DNA of 64,000 bases from Trileptium ribeirensis (taxonomy: Eukaryota > Nematoda > Enoplea > Enoplida > Thoracostomopsidae), in contig JASANE010019266.1 of assembly GCA_030248225.1 (NCBI GenBank), positions 62,001 to 126,000 of the forward strand. The letters are read 5' to 3'. Position 1 is the first letter of the stretch. Every line of letters starts with the position of its first letter. The translations under genes were made by a program, and so were the position numbers. Below, piece after piece: positions 1 to 12,060 of this stretch. Below the pieces are notes generated by a model that searched no databases, was not told the origin of the DNA, and saw only the letters and a program-made list of their open reading frames with translations.

Positions 1-566
1 GCATTAGATGCGTTTTGTCGATATGCGTAACAAAAGGTAAAAATAAGATATGCGTGACGAATAACCTGATTCGATTCCAATGAACTGCTCCAGCAATATT
101 TCATCACCAGGAACGTTCGGAATTTTGTTGCTATTTGGGCAGCCATATTTTTTCGGCAGTGGTGAGTATTTCTTTACAATCAGTTGAACGTAATCTAAAT
201 AAAACGTCAGTTACATATAATTCGTTAGAGAAAAATTCGTTTTGTTCTACGACCATACTTCCAAAACAGTTCCTATACTAGTATCTCGCACGCGAAAGCA
301 GCATTGAACGATAGTTTTTTACTTATCATTTTGTGCATTTCACCTTTGCCGGGCTTTGCGCTTGATGAATATCCCCACCCGAAAACTACTCAAACCCATA
401 AACCCTGCTAATGTTGTCTCGTAGGAGTAATGGAACAATATTTTTTCTACGTGCCACAAACCCTATACTAGCTTATCTGAAAGCGCAGAAAATAATGCAG
501 AATCAAATCAATGCCGACAAACAAAATTCTTTCGCTAAACCCGTGAAAAGTATGGTACAGTCACAC
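1..566. other. Unassigned AT-rich sequence
   Basis: I see no recognisable gene, repeat or element boundary here. A 128-residue reading frame starting at 411 runs into the first copy of the repeated motif described next. Its composition is that of random AT-rich DNA and it matches no family I recognise. Confidence 0.4.
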
Positions 567-2060
567 TGGACTCTAGATAACAAAACCATCCTATTCAGTG
601 TGCTTGATAACCTAGGAAACACTCGCTGTGAGGCCAAAAACTCGCTAAATATTACGAAATTTGATAAATCTATATTTCTGGCAAAAGGGACGACTCATAT
701 GCGAGCCTGCAATAACTCAGGAAGTCATCCCACGAAAAAAGTGACGTTCAGAAAAGTTAAAGATCCAAGTCTAGTGATTCTGATTAATGATCTCTAAGTA
801 TATATGTAAATCCTGCGTCGCAAGATTTTGGCAACGGAACACTGGTATTGCTACGGCCGGGTTTGGCAAAGAAGATTTACAGTCACGCTCAGAAATACAA
901 GCAAATTGTTCGCTAACAGCAATTAAACAGCAGTTAATTTTTCACGAACTGATGGAGAAAAAATTGCTTATATTTCCGAGCGTAACTGTAAAAGCAAAGT
1001 ATTTTTGACATTTAACCCGAAAGATGAGGTCGCAGCCCCTAGCGTTCAAGTAAATGGCACATCGTCATCACTCTTGTTACCGAACAAAATCAACCTAGTT
1101 GAGTTGGATCGACAGACAAAAAACTAAATTTTCACTTCAAATTGACTCTAAACTATTCAATGAACACGTCTGAACAGGCGCAAGATATCCGTGCTGGACT
1201 TTAGATAACCGAACCATCGTATTCAGCTTACCGGAAAACCAAAATACAGCCAATTCTTGATGACCTACACGCCATGCGTAACCAAACAACTGCAGACAGA
1301 TTATATTCTGAAAATTAGCTTCATTGATTCTAAAAGCATTGAAAATAGACAAAAAGGAATGAAGTACGCTCGCTGGACTTTAGATTTCCAAATAATTTTA
1401 TTCAGCCTTCGGAAATACCTACGTACATATAGACCATACGCACAATACATAATCATACATAAACACTCTACATATGGAAATCAGGTTCGTCGACCGTAAT
1501 GCGCGACGAAGCTCAAGGTGACCCTACTAACCATTCTTCCATTTTACAGTACCGGATATGGATACTACATCCACTGTTACGGAACGAACAGGGAATTCGA
1601 TCCCATTCATCGCTATCCCAGACTTAGAGACTTGAAACTAAGTTATGACAGTTCAAGATCAATAACACTTCGTGTTCAATGGTTTTGTCTTTGCAAATGA
1701 GGTGTAACTGTGACGTCACAAACGAAACGGTCTTATTATTTATGAATTAGATTTCGTGAAAAAATCTATTTTCAAATCAGGCAAAATTTTGTTCGCGAAC
1801 AGATTTAATGTTCGGCAGCAGAAATAATCTTTTTAGGCCAAACTCGAAAATGTTCGGGAACTTAAATATTTGCGAAAAAAACAAGATAGGTCACCGGGGT
1901 CATCCTAAGTTTAGTTGTGCATAAAACTTTTGATACCCCATGAAAAGGTGTAATATCGTCAAGTTGGACTCTAAATGGCAAAACCACAGTATCCAGCGCG
2001 CTTGATAACCTAATAAACTTACTGTACGGTAAAAACGAGCAATAACACGCAGAAATATAA
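567..2060 (+). repeat. Four degenerate copies of a ~50-bp motif
   Basis: A motif beginning TGGACTYTARAT and continuing through AACCATCCTATTCAG to CTTGATAACCTA occurs at 567, 1195, 1374 and 1965, all on the plus strand. The first and last copies are the most alike, sharing CTTGATAACCTA about 30 bases downstream. They are also followed by similar text ending in a CAGAAATATA-like word and TGGCAAA/TTGCAAA. Spacing is irregular (about 630, 180 and 590 bases), so this is not a simple tandem array. It could be the decayed interior of one larger duplicated element. Small reading frames crossing it are not convincing genes. Confidence 0.5.
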
Positions 2061-2089
2061 AAAATCGCTATTTTTGCAAAGAGTGGACG

Positions 2090-2955
2090 AGCCATAATAA
2101 TAATAAAATATCGAATAACAGGTCATTACACCCAAAGGGTGCCGTGTTAGGCATCATAAAAGCGCCCTTTACACAACCTGTCGAATGCCTTAGGAGGACT
2201 AATTAGAATAACGTAACCATAGCTAGGCGCTTTGTAAGCATAATATACCTAACCAGTTTCATGATTCCTTCCTTTACAACAATATCTCGACTGGTATTAT
2301 CCGTCCCATAGATAAGCTTACGTGTATCATTCCATTTTCTGCAAGTGTAAAGGAAGTGGTCCCTACTCTCTATAACACTGCATCGATCACATAAACTGGA
2401 CGCCACTAATTCCATTTTATTAAGATGTCCATTCAGGACACAATGACCAGTTATAACCTGAATACATAGCCTCATGCGTGGCTTGTTCATTTGCCAGAGC
2501 AACTTCCTCCAGCTCGGAGGCATTGCAGGAAGAAGTGCTTTTATAGCCCTGCAAGTAGGAGCATTTCGCCATCTCTCAAGTTGGATTGCAGAAATGCAAT
2601 TGTTAATGTGTCCTTTTATATAGCAGTATGGAAGTGGAAGACATGGGCCTGGTCCAAGGAACTGTAATGCAGAACCCCTCCTGGCTAGCCCATCAGATGT
2701 ATTCGAGCCATATTCAGGCCCACAGCGGCCCACAAAAAACGTCATGGTCAGTAAATTTGTAGATCTCGATGAGCTAATCTGCTGGCCTCCATTTTTGATG
2801 CGAAGCCTGCGTCGCGAGATATGGGCTGCAAAACACTGGAATCCGTATGGACAAATTTTGGCAAAAAAACCGTTGAAAACTCTGTTTTCGCCATTTTGAC
2901 CTGGAAGACAAAGACGGAGCTGTTCGCTTTCAACTAAAGGGCATATAATCAACAC
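2090..2955 (-). pseudogene. Jockey/R1-like LINE ORF2 C-terminus and 3' UTR (fragment)
   Basis: Read from 2955 down to 2206, the C-terminal half looks like the end of a non-LTR retrotransposon ORF2. A segment with SDGLARRGSALQFLGPGPCL resembles the end of the RNase H domain (ADELARKGS...FIGPEP in relatives). It is followed about 100 residues later by a zinc-binding motif C-x2-C-x7-H-x4-C in LCDRCSVIESRDHFLYTCRKW, as in R1/Jockey-type ORF2 proteins. After the stop the 3' UTR carries a small hairpin and ends in TTATTATTATTA, typical of a LINE tail. The N-terminal ~90 residues of this frame are not recognisable, and reverse transcriptase and endonuclease are absent, so this is a 5'-truncated dead copy. 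Clade assignment beyond 'RNase-H-bearing Jockey/I/R1 group' is inference. Confidence 0.75.
2129..2141 (-). other. Hairpin in LINE 3' UTR
   Basis: CACCC-AAA-GGGTG is a perfect 5-bp stem with a 3-base loop. It lies between the ORF2 stop and the TTA-repeat tail of the minus-strand LINE fragment. 3' stem-loops in this position are used by some LINE reverse transcriptases to recognise their template; that role here is inference. Confidence 0.4.
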
Positions 2956-2968
2956 TTGTACTATCGAA

Positions 2969-3378
2969 CTGGGTTCTCCAAATTGGGGGTGTGGAGGGCC
3001 CTGGAATTTTTCGGTTCCCCCTGGTTCAGAACAGGTGCCCCCCGGTACATGCCCATGGCAAATTTTTGGGCTCCCCCCGGTTCACCGCATCTTCGAAATT
3101 TTTTTTATTTCCAATCGGTCCAAAGTACATAAAACTTGATCAAAATTTGTACTAAAATTCCGTTCTGAAGCTACAAATTTCCCAAATTTTGTCAAAACGT
3201 GCTTCAAAATCATTTTTTTTCTCCATCATAACCATTTTGGCAGTGTTTCTGATACAATTTTTAACCGTTTTCCCTTGGCAAAATGGCCCCTGGCAAAATC
3301 GGGCGCCGCCCGGTTCGGAACCAGGGGCCTCCCTGGTTCATGCCCCCTGGCAATATTTTCAGCGAATGGACAGCCCAG
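2969..3378. mobile_element. MITE family, copy A (TIR CTGGGYTCTCC)
   Basis: This is a 410-bp element starting CTGGGTTCTCCAAATTGGGGG and ending GGACAGCCCAG, an imperfect terminal inverted repeat. It aligns over its length with copy B at 17299-17703. Subterminal regions on both sides repeat a C-rich phrase like CCCCCTGGTTCATGCCCC, separated by an AT-rich middle that includes TTTCCAATCGGTCCAAA. Flanking TCGAA (left) and TCAAA (right) may be an eroded target duplication. No transposase is encoded, so it is non-autonomous; the superfamily is not evident. Confidence 0.75.
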
Positions 3379-4465
3379 TCAAAAAACATAAATTTGTCGA
3401 AATCCGTCCATCTGAAAATGAGTTATGAATGACAGACAGACAAAAAAAGAAATTTTCACCATAGCGCCTTCAGAGGAAACTCCGCTAGCTCCGTTTCAAT
3501 AAACAGCTAAATGCACAATGCTAATGTTACAGTTTAAAAAGCTGAACCAAATTTACACTAAATCTACTTGTAAAACAATAAAATATTTAAATAATTATCA
3601 TCTTTATTGCAGTGTCGCAGTTGAAATATTACAAGGTATGCGTGAGTCCACTTTAGATGCGTACATTTAAGATGTTCTTTTGCCAAGTCAGCGTAAACAC
3701 GATAAATGCTAGCTAAGATTTTCTACTATGTACGCGAACAAAGATATGTAATATACCATTATGTAGGTTCTGTTCGTGGTAACTATTTTGCGATTTAGTA
3801 TGACATTTTTCTGACCACAAATATTAGCGAGCTTAGGATAAATTTATTCCAGCTAAAACATTCTGAATTTAACATTTCATGGTATATAAGGTTCAATCGC
3901 ACTTACCTGCTACTGGAGATGGTCGCAGTGCAACGCAATATCGTGGTTTCCACTGAAATACATCGAATACACATAAGCAAAGCAAATTACATGCAACAAT
4001 AACACAGCTTCTGTTGCTAGTTTTCTATACATTTATATTTTTCTACAGACACAGTTATTATACACAAGTTCCAGTCATAGGTAATGGTTGTGTGCTCGAA
4101 CAGTTACGACCATCCATTATTACAATAATTGCGAACACTAGAGGTGTGACTATCTCATTATCATGCTTTGCACAAGCCAAACGGCGAGATAAAATTGTCA
4201 ATAAAACAATGCCAAGGATTAATGAAACGAAATTCTCACATATGCATGATCACACGGGCATATAATATGTCATCGAGTAACCGCGATTGCAGTCCGACAA
4301 AAGCATAGTCTGGTACTGACAAAGACAAAAATCATTCCCCAACCTTCCAGGTAGAATTTCTTTGCAATATTCCAAACAGCCGTTTTTATATTATACAGCG
4401 ATGAATTCTCTTTCAAAGTCTGATAAAAAAATTTCACCACAATAAATTATTATGTAGTATACAAC
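3379..4465. other. Unassigned AT-rich sequence
   Basis: Directly after MITE copy A is a stretch with ATCCGTCCATCTGAAAATGA and GACAGACAGACAAA, wording often seen in dispersed insect repeats, so the MITE may sit in an older repeat. The remainder to 4465 shows only short reading frames (for example an 83-residue frame from 4014) with no family resemblance. Confidence 0.35.
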
Positions 4466-5735
4466 AAATACTTCCCGTAGGATTGTTTTTGCCTTTACCG
4501 AATCAGAATTGTCCAAGTATCCGTAACCTTACATTAGCCACGCCAAATGTAAATACATCCCGTAGGATCGTTTTGTCCCTACCCAATAAGAATTGTCCAT
4601 AGTATCCGTAACCTTAGATTAGCTACGCCAAATGTAACTACTTCTCGTATGATTGTTTTTGTCCGTACCCAATAAGAATTGTCCACCGTATCCGTATATA
4701 ACCTTATATTAGCTACGTCTAATGTAATTATATACCTCCGGAAGAATTGTTTTCATCCTAACTACTAAGAATTGACCATCGTATTTGTAACCTTATATTA
4801 ACAACGCTGAGCGCAAATACTTCCTGGAGGATTGTTTTCGTCCATACTCAATAAGGATTGTCCGTCGTACCCGTAACCTTATATTAGCAACACCAAGTAC
4901 AAATACATCCTGTAGGATTGTTTTCGTTCCTATCCAATAAGAATTGTCAATTGTATCCGTAACCTTATATTAGCTACGCCAAGCGCAAATACTTCCTGCA
5001 AGATTGTTTTGTCCCTACCCAATAAGAATTGTACATCGTATTTGTAACGTTATATTACAACGCCACGCACAAACCCTTCCCGTAGAATTGTTTTGTGCAT
5101 ATCCAATAAGAATTGTCCATCGTATCCGTAACCATATATTAGCTACGCCAAGCGCAAATACTTCCCGCACGATTGTTTTTGTCCCTACCCAATAAGAATT
5201 ATACATCGTGTCCGTAACCTTATATTAACAACTAGTGTTGTACCGGGGCAAGAATTCCACCGAGGCCGGGGCCGGGGCTGAGCCCCGGTATATCCCTATT
5301 AACAACACCAAGGATAAATACTTTTGTAGAATTGTTTTCGTTCCTACCCCATAAAAATTGTCCATAGTACCCGTAAGCTTATATTAGCTACGCTAAGCGC
5401 AAATACTTACCGTAGGATTGTTTTTGTACCTAACCAATAAAAATTGTCCATCACATCCGTAACCATATATTAACAAAGCCAAGCGCAAATACTTCCAGTA
5501 GGGTTGTTATTGTACCTATCGTATATGTAACGTTATATTAGCAACGCCAAATCTAACTACTTCTCGTATGATTGTTTTCGTCCCTACCCAATAAGAATTG
5601 TCTATCGTATCCGTATATAACCTTATATTAGCTACGTCTAATGTATATAATTACTTCCGGTAGAATTGTTTTCATCCTAAATAACAAGAAAAATTGTCCA
5701 TCGTAACCGTAACCTATTATTAGCTACGCCAATTG
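4466..5735 (+). repeat. 85-bp tandem repeat array, about 14 degenerate units
   Basis: Units begin AAATACTTCCCGTAGGATTG, continue with TACCCAATAAGAATTGTCC and TATCCGTAACCTTATATTAG, and end CTACGCCAAGCGC. Starts are seen at about 4466, 4551, 4636, 4726, 4815, 4901, 4987, 5071, 5156, 5316, 5401, 5487, 5555 and 5649. The usual step is 84-90 bases. The 160-base step at 5156-5316 is explained by a 64-bp insertion, and the step at 5487-5555 is a short unit. Small reading frames over the array on both strands are products of the repeat and not genes. Confidence 0.9.
5233..5296. mobile_element. 64-bp GC-rich insertion in the tandem array
   Basis: One array unit is interrupted by a GC-rich segment bounded on both sides by the direct repeat TATTAACAAC (5223-5232 and 5297-5306). 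The insert holds a perfect hairpin, CCGGGGC-TGA-GCCCCGG, and TACCGGGG near its start facing CCCCGGTA near its end. The surrounding array is AT-rich, so composition changes sharply. It looks like a tiny transposed palindromic element with a 10-bp target duplication. Alternatively, one copy of the word is simply array sequence. Confidence 0.55.
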
Positions 5736-7879
5736 GATGCTTATGACAATTTTTATTTGTCCCAATCAGGAACGTGCGGTGCATTCTTAAACAGAAACAG
5801 CTTCCGATTTAAACATCAGATCTATGTATATATAGATCGTAGTACGCAATACATACCAAAATGGAAAGTCCTTGTTCCTATTTATTCTAAAATTTGAAGT
5901 ACAGCCACAGGAGGAAATAAGTGCAAAATAATTGATCAAAATTTTGGTCGACATCGATTAAACGAAACTTCATTCGATTTCGATTATCTAGCCAGATTAA
6001 CTAAATTTCCAATATTTACAATTAAACGAATTTTCGAATGGATTACTATTTCCATCGTTTTCGATTGCACTTATTTTGGCCGGGACTGTACTATGTTTTA
6101 ACGAAAACCAACACAAAATCCTTTGCAAATTTCTTAGCCACTAACCTTTTTCTGTACTCGAATCTTGAGACTGCCTTTCAATATTTCCATTTAATACCAC
6201 ATAGGCACGCTTCATTTAAGCAGCAGATTATATTAACAAAACTGAAAGCCTGTCAATGACTATGCAAAATCATTACAAAATAATTCTAATAGTATCTTGT
6301 CCAACCCAGTCAAGGGTTAATTCGAGGTGTACATTTCAAGCAAATCTACCTTTACCTTATTAATGTCAACAAAAAAACGCTAACCAATATTTATTTAATG
6401 ACACGACAGCTATGTCGCGAGCACCGGTTGTGGATGCAACTCTAGTACCTTCACACTGACCCCATAAACATTACCGACGGTCCCCAAGATTTTTTGCCCG
6501 CGGATTTTTCAGACATGTCTTGTCAACTTGCATGTTTCTTAATTCGATTTTACTATATATAACACGAACTGTAGCGTGTAGGTCCCCGTTACACTGTTGT
6601 GTATTCTATCGTACTTGTGACACTAAGTATATAACATGAATATATTTGCAATGTATATGTACTATATAGCGAGACTGCAGCAGGGAGAGTAACTTCCGGT
6701 GTAAAAATCCACCATAAATGTTCCTGCTGAATCCCGACCTTGAGGCTTGGCCCGACTCCAGAAAACAATCCTAGAATTTTGATGCCAACGGAAACCCCGG
6801 GACCACGCGTAAAAACCTTAAAATAGTATTTCATTTTACCACTTCGATTCGTAAATTGACACATTTAGCACATGTACATGTGTAACGAGTTCATCGTTCG
6901 GGATGAGTTTAAATGATTGTCGCTGTTTGTTTGCTTTACAAGATTCCTTAAAGAACGAGCAAAAGTTCCTAGATATCGTTGTGACTACTGCACGAGACTC
7001 GCACCAGAGCGGTCTCGTTCAATAGATTTGTTGGAGCAGCAAAATTTGTTCAATATTGTGCAAAATACGTTTAGTTTAAGAATGAATTGGTTGACATAAT
7101 GATGAGGCTCGCATTATAATTCATAGAATCAAAAACATTGACCCACGGCCTTCAAATTTATGCTTTCTATGATCTAATTACTGAGCTACTCATCTAGTGA
7201 GTAGCTATAAATAACACAATAACAATACGATAACTAAGCCAATAATTTTTTGAGATTAAAACCGGCGTCATAATTTAAGAAAATAATCTACGATAGAGTG
7301 TCTTAGACTGCCAACGACTGAGCCAGCAGTTAACAATATAGCTTATCAGGTTACAATAACGAACTGAATTTCAAGAAATTCAAAATATAAAAAATAGGGC
7401 TTGACCAACATTGAAAAATACCCAATACAGATATTAGTTTGAAGATATCCATACAGATATTCTCTAAGCAAATTGTTGTGCATGTTAAAAGAAATGAATA
7501 AATAAAATAAGACATAAAATGAATTGTAATGGTTAGCTAACCGAATCAATGCAATTTTTACATACCCGCAAAGCCTGTAACAGTATATCTGATTTGAGAC
7601 AATGTGTGTTTGATCGCATACTGTGGCCAAGACCGTGGTTGCCAAGATATAGATTTGTCAATAAAGCTGCTTTAGCTGTTCATATATATAAAAGCTATTT
7701 GTTGATAACAAGCCGAAACCAGCTCTAGTCCCAACAGTGGCAATTGGAATGAGATCCACGCCGTGATCAATCGAACGTCAATACCCAATCGATATAGGTG
7801 GTCAACCAAGCATCCATACCTACCGATAACGGATTTCATCGCAACGTTCAAGTGAACGATGTCGGACACAGCCTAATGG
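5736..7879. other. Unassigned AT-rich sequence
   Basis: Only short reading frames are present, none with a recognisable domain. A minus-strand frame at 6589-6864 and the 7346-7645 frame have biased, AT-driven composition. I see no element termini. Confidence 0.35.
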
Positions 7880-8692
7880 GTTGTTTTTAACGCCAAATCG
7901 TGGAACACGCAAGGCGTCACCAGCATCGAATGAAAACCCTGTTCCTAGTTTCACTCCTTTCAATCCGACCAAAGAACTATGAAACGGTTATGGACGTTTC
8001 CTTGCCTACCTTATTGTCAACCCGGTCCCTGATAAACAGCGTGCTCAAGTTTTGTCTAGAAAATCAATAGTCAGCCATTTTCAAAACCTTATTTATCGAA
8101 CCTCGCCAGGGAGCAAACGCCAGTCAAAGATGTCAAACAGTTATCAATCGACGAAATTCGAGCGTTCATGATGAGACAATTCGATCCAAAACTATTCACC
8201 ATTCGCAAAGGATACCAGTTTTGGCGAAATATGGATCGGGCGAATCAATCCCTAAGCTGGTGTTTAGGATTCCTCAAGAAGCAGCGACCTGCGATTTCGA
8301 TACTCTCAAAAATCCGCTCAATGTGACAATGCGTACACGTTCCATCTGCTCGGTCCGGAACGAGGCAGTGCTAAAAGCCACATGTATTTAAGATTAGTGA
8401 GGATAATATTAAGTTCAATCGGGAAATCGACACCATAATAGAGACGGAAGAAACCGCCATTGTTCCGAAGGAAACGGTGTACGGATTAATAACTGTGTTA
8501 AGATCGAACCCCCCAAATAGCACCCGCGATTTTCCATAGGGCGTTTGTTGTCAGTGTGCGAAGCCGGGAAACATTGGCAAATATTGTCGACTTAAGGAAG
8601 TTATTTACAATTTCAGCACGAAACGTAGTCACAACGAGGCAGCCTGTCTTCCGGAAAAAAAGAAGCTAAGACAATAAAAAGAGAACAGTCAA
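7880..8692 (+). pseudogene. Ty3/gypsy gag remnant with zinc knuckle
   Basis: Several frames with stops read as a gag-like protein. The opening includes NPVPSFTPFNPTKELW, the sort of sequence that starts a Ty3/gypsy Gag. Near the end, 8546-8590 encodes CCQCAKPGNIGKYC, a CCHC zinc knuckle (C-x2-C-x4-H-x4-C) whose histidine is replaced by asparagine. It sits directly upstream of the protease-like frame in the usual gag-pol order. It is heavily eroded and cannot make a working capsid protein. Confidence 0.65.
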
Positions 8693-9151
8693 ATGGCTGA
8701 ACTCTGTTCGGCCAAAAGATGCGTGGTACTTCTTCAATTTAAACAAACGGTGGTTCTCCCAAGCAAATCACCCGATTTCGCTGTCGACACAGATTCGAAT
8801 AATTTCATTTCATTCGAGGTTTGGCGTCAAATCAGTAAACCAGTACTACAAGACACGGACAATCAATACGAATCAGTGTCGCTGCATCCGCTTCCGGTGG
8901 TCGGCGACACTCAGCTGGAGGTGTGGTTCACGAGTCGTCAGCGAAACAAACAACAAACTTCATCGTGTCAAAGGTACCGCATCTCAATCTCTTGGGGCGT
9001 AAAGCGATACGATCTCTGCAAATACCAAGAGATTATCTCATGGGAACACCTGGGCAATGCAACGACACTGGAAAATTGTGCAAGTTACTCGAGGATAGAT
9101 TCAAACGGTGAAAATGGAACAATTTTGCGCACAATTGTGCGACGAGTTTAA
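8693..9151 (+). pseudogene. Ty3/gypsy aspartic protease remnant
   Basis: This 152-residue frame contains FAVDTDSNNFISFEVWRQIS, matching the retropepsin active site region in which relatives have DTGS plus a following IS..W.KI pattern. The catalytic aspartate is kept but the glycine of DTG is aspartate here. SLHPLPVVGDTQLEVWF then resembles the flap and strand region. The frame degrades in its last third, where the neighbouring frame is the better continuation (HLNLLGRKAIRSLQIPRDYL, like N-L-LGR of gypsy protease ends). Protease is therefore present but inactive. Confidence 0.75.
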
Positions 9152-9496
9152 AGAACTGTTCAAAGACGAACTTGATTGTCTTCGTGGTTTTGAAATCAAA
9201 ATCGATTTTAAACCTGATGCAAAGCCCATCCCATTTCGATAACTATTCAAGAAGATATAGGACAGTCGTGTGAAGCTTGAATAAAGCGGGGTGTATAGAA
9301 GCGAACACAATTCAACGCCTATGGCACCCCAGTGGTGCCGACCCAAGGCGCTATTTACAAAGCAGCAAAGGTCGAAGAATCCCTGTGTGCGGTGACAATT
9401 AATAAATAGGAAACTCATCGATATCTGATGCCTTTACCTGAGGAACAGATGCGCGAGTTAGGTGGTGGTTTCGCTCGCACAAAGATCTATTTATCT
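9134..9496 (+). pseudogene. Ty3/gypsy reverse transcriptase, N-terminal part, cut by LINE
   Basis: LCDEFKELFKDELDCLRGFE then KIDFKPDAKPIPFR is the standard start of a gypsy RT (F..LF...LG....F...L..K..AKP...). FNAYGTPVVP-like and KALFTKQQ words follow in shifted frames, then MPLPEEQMRELGGGFARTKI, where relatives continue DLADAYNQI. The sequence stops being gypsy-like just after this point and resumes at 12849 with LADTYNQIHV. The LINE therefore inserted within one codon neighbourhood of the conserved RT motif. Confidence 0.8.
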
Positions 9497-9879
9497 ATTA
9501 TCCTTCGATCATCAACGTCAACAACAGAGTGTCCCAAAACGCCAGAAATAGTCGCACGCATGCTGAATCGCCAAGACCAGCCGACGTAAACACTACACCG
9601 CCTGTAAATGAATCCCCCTGCCAAACCAGTGCCAACAGCTTCAACAGTGGCTACTATTAAAGCAACACTGTCACCCAGTCTCAACAACGCTAATGCTAAG
9701 GCATTAAATGGCAATAGCGACGCACAACTAACCAACGATACTAACCAGCGACCACCGCTAATCTTCCGAATCAACACAACTGAACCTACCGGACTGCTGC
9801 CATGTTGACCAGAAATCACTAAACATCAACTCAAACAGCAACTCACAAGCAGCTACCAAAATCGTACCAACAAGCTTTC

Positions 9880-10620
9880 ACGATTTGGTCTGCTAAATGT
9901 TCGATCAATCCCAAAGAAAAGTGCCCTTCTACGACACACTATCTGCTCAAATAACCTTAGTTTCATCGCATTGACAGAAACATGGTTGCGACGAGAAATC
10001 TACAACTCATTGACTGAGTGCACCCCACATTGTTTCAAAAATGCCGCAAAACCCATGCCCCACGGTCGCGGAGGTGGATTAGCTATCATCTATCGCGAAA
10101 TCTGCAACTCCTTGACTGAGTGCACCCCACATGGTTTCAAAAATGCCGCAAAACCCAGGCCCCACGGTCGCGGAGGTGGATTAGCTATCATCTATCGCGA
10201 TGATATGAAGTACAATGAATATTCTAACTCATCTGATATAACGGTTACCAGCTTCGAGTTTATGTACGGTCAGCTATCGTCCAAAACACAAACAATGACT
10301 ATACTACTTATTTATCGCCCACCGCAGCTTTCAATACCAGATTTCTGTGCTAAATTTAGTGACATTCTTTCATGTATAATTGTAAACAACCCCACAAGTG
10401 ATCTTTTGATCCTGGTTGATTTTAGCATGCCAACAATAGAACCCTGCTTTGAGACAGTAATGACGACATTCAATCTCACACAACATGTGGCTTCAAGCAC
10501 CCATGAACGTGGGAATCTACTCGACTTCGTGCTAACGTATTCGAACAGCACCATACTACACAGCATTGAAGTGTGTTCCTGGACTTTCTGATCATTTCCC
10601 AGTAATCGCAACAGTGAAAT
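9880..10620 (+). pseudogene. L2 LINE endonuclease domain
   Basis: FGLLNVRSIPKKSALLRHTI is the conserved start of the LINE exonuclease-endonuclease-phosphatase domain, followed by SFIALTETWL (catalytic ET.L), GRGGGLAIIYR (G.GGG.A....), the LLIYRPP strand and GLSDHFPVIATV (the catalytic SDH). This enzyme nicks target DNA to prime reverse transcription. The frame breaks at least once, near 10570, and the segment after ETWL is duplicated in tandem. The key E and DH residues remain, but the domain is interrupted by the duplication and frame changes. Confidence 0.85.
9995..10198 (+). repeat. 102-bp in-frame tandem duplication in the LINE endonuclease
   Basis: Two adjacent 102-bp copies (9995-10096 and 10097-10198) each encode 34 residues, from EI(Y/C)NSLTECTPH to HGRGGGLAIIYR. 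They differ at only a handful of bases. The copy length is a multiple of three, so the frame is kept across the junction. Confidence 0.95.
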
Positions 10621-11239
10621 ATCGGTCCGAAACAACGCCAAGAAACAAAGTCTTAGAGTACCGCTACTGGAAGTCGATCAACCCCAAGCGTATTCGACCC
10701 GGGCTGCAACTATTACATGCCTCTAACGACAACAGCGTAAACAATTGCGTCGATCACTTTTACACTTCCACTGAATCAATTGTAAACAAGCAGCTGCCCA
10801 AAAAGATCAAAATTATCAAGGACAAGCCTGAGACTCCCTTGGTTCGACTCGGAATGTGGGGCATCCAATCGGGAGCTGCGGCGTCTCGAGAGCCTCTGGC
10901 GGAGGAAACAGACAGTGAGCTGTAAAGTTTCTAACAACAAACAAAATCAAGACTTCCGAGATCTGTGTCAACGCAAACTGGATGCGTTTTGAAAGCAGAA
11001 AATTGACGAATCATCTATCAACAAAAAATGGACTGTTATCAACCAGCTACTGAACAAAAAGAGCAAACCCAGTCTGTCTGACGATAAAGTTAATGAAATC
11101 GGTAAATTTTTTCATGAAAAAATCCGAGCGCTACGACTTAATTGCACCATTCGTATAATCGCGCACGATGTCTCAATACCCGTTCCCATCGAGGCAGCGG
11201 CTTTCTCTTTCATTTAAATCGCATCTGAAACCGTCACTC

Positions 11240-12060
11240 GGCTAATTCATACCAGCAACAATAAATGCTGTGCCCAAGACACACTTCCACCGAATATTAT
11301 AAGACAATATTCCGACGTTTTGGTAGATCCAATCACCCGAATCATCAACTGTTCACTAAAATCTGCTACTATTCCAACCAGAGAATAACTATCCATCGTA
11401 CATCCTCATCTAAAAAGCAAACCTCGGACCTGAGTAACTATGCCAACTACCGCCCAATATCAAACACATCCTATCTATCCAAATTGATTCAAGGAGTAGT
11501 CCTCGACCAACCAAACTCATTTCTAGCAACTCCTACCCACTTACATGCACAACAATCCGCATACCGTAAGGGCCATGCAACTGAAACTGCCCTTATTAAA
11601 ATAAACGATATTCGATCTGCTTTCGCACGGCGTCAGGTCACTGTGCTAGTCAGTTTTGATCTTTCGGCGGCATTCCATACAATCGACCATCACCTAATTC
11701 TGCAAAATAATCAGCTGCTGGCCTCTCCTACCACGCAATGCATTGGCTTCACGTCAACAATGTGTACAAATCGGCAAAACTCGATCTAAACCAAGAAGCT
11801 TAGAAAGTGGAGTTCCACAGGGTAGTGTATTCGGACCAGCTCTGTTCAATATTTGCCTTGCTCCTCTCATGTCGTTAATAAACGCCGCAGGATTCCCAAC
11901 ACACAGCTACACAGACGACATACAAGTGTATCAACATTTCAACTCCAACAATACCGAAAATCTTGCTGCATCCCTCAAACAACTTCTTATCAACCAGAAA
12001 CAATAGTTCAACTGTCACAACTTATACTTAACGACGCCAAAACAGAGCTAATTTATTTTT
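11240..12060 (+). pseudogene. L2 LINE reverse transcriptase domain
   Basis: The motifs run in order over several frames. ANYRPISNTSYLSKLIQGVV is followed by QSAYRKGHATETAL, then SFDLSAAFHTIDHHLIL (motif A; the first catalytic Asp is kept and the usual FDTID reads FHTID). GVPQGSVFGPALF (motif B) comes next. YTDD at 11908-11919 is the intact polymerase signature. At least two frame changes separate these blocks, so no continuous enzyme can be made. The DLSAAFDTIDH-type motif A and the downstream NLHWLP region point to the L2/CR1 side of LINEs, not Jockey or RTE. Confidence 0.9.

Noticed and set aside
5004..5206. 63-codon frames on both strands in the tandem array
   Set aside because: Both follow the 85-bp repeat period and have no other support.
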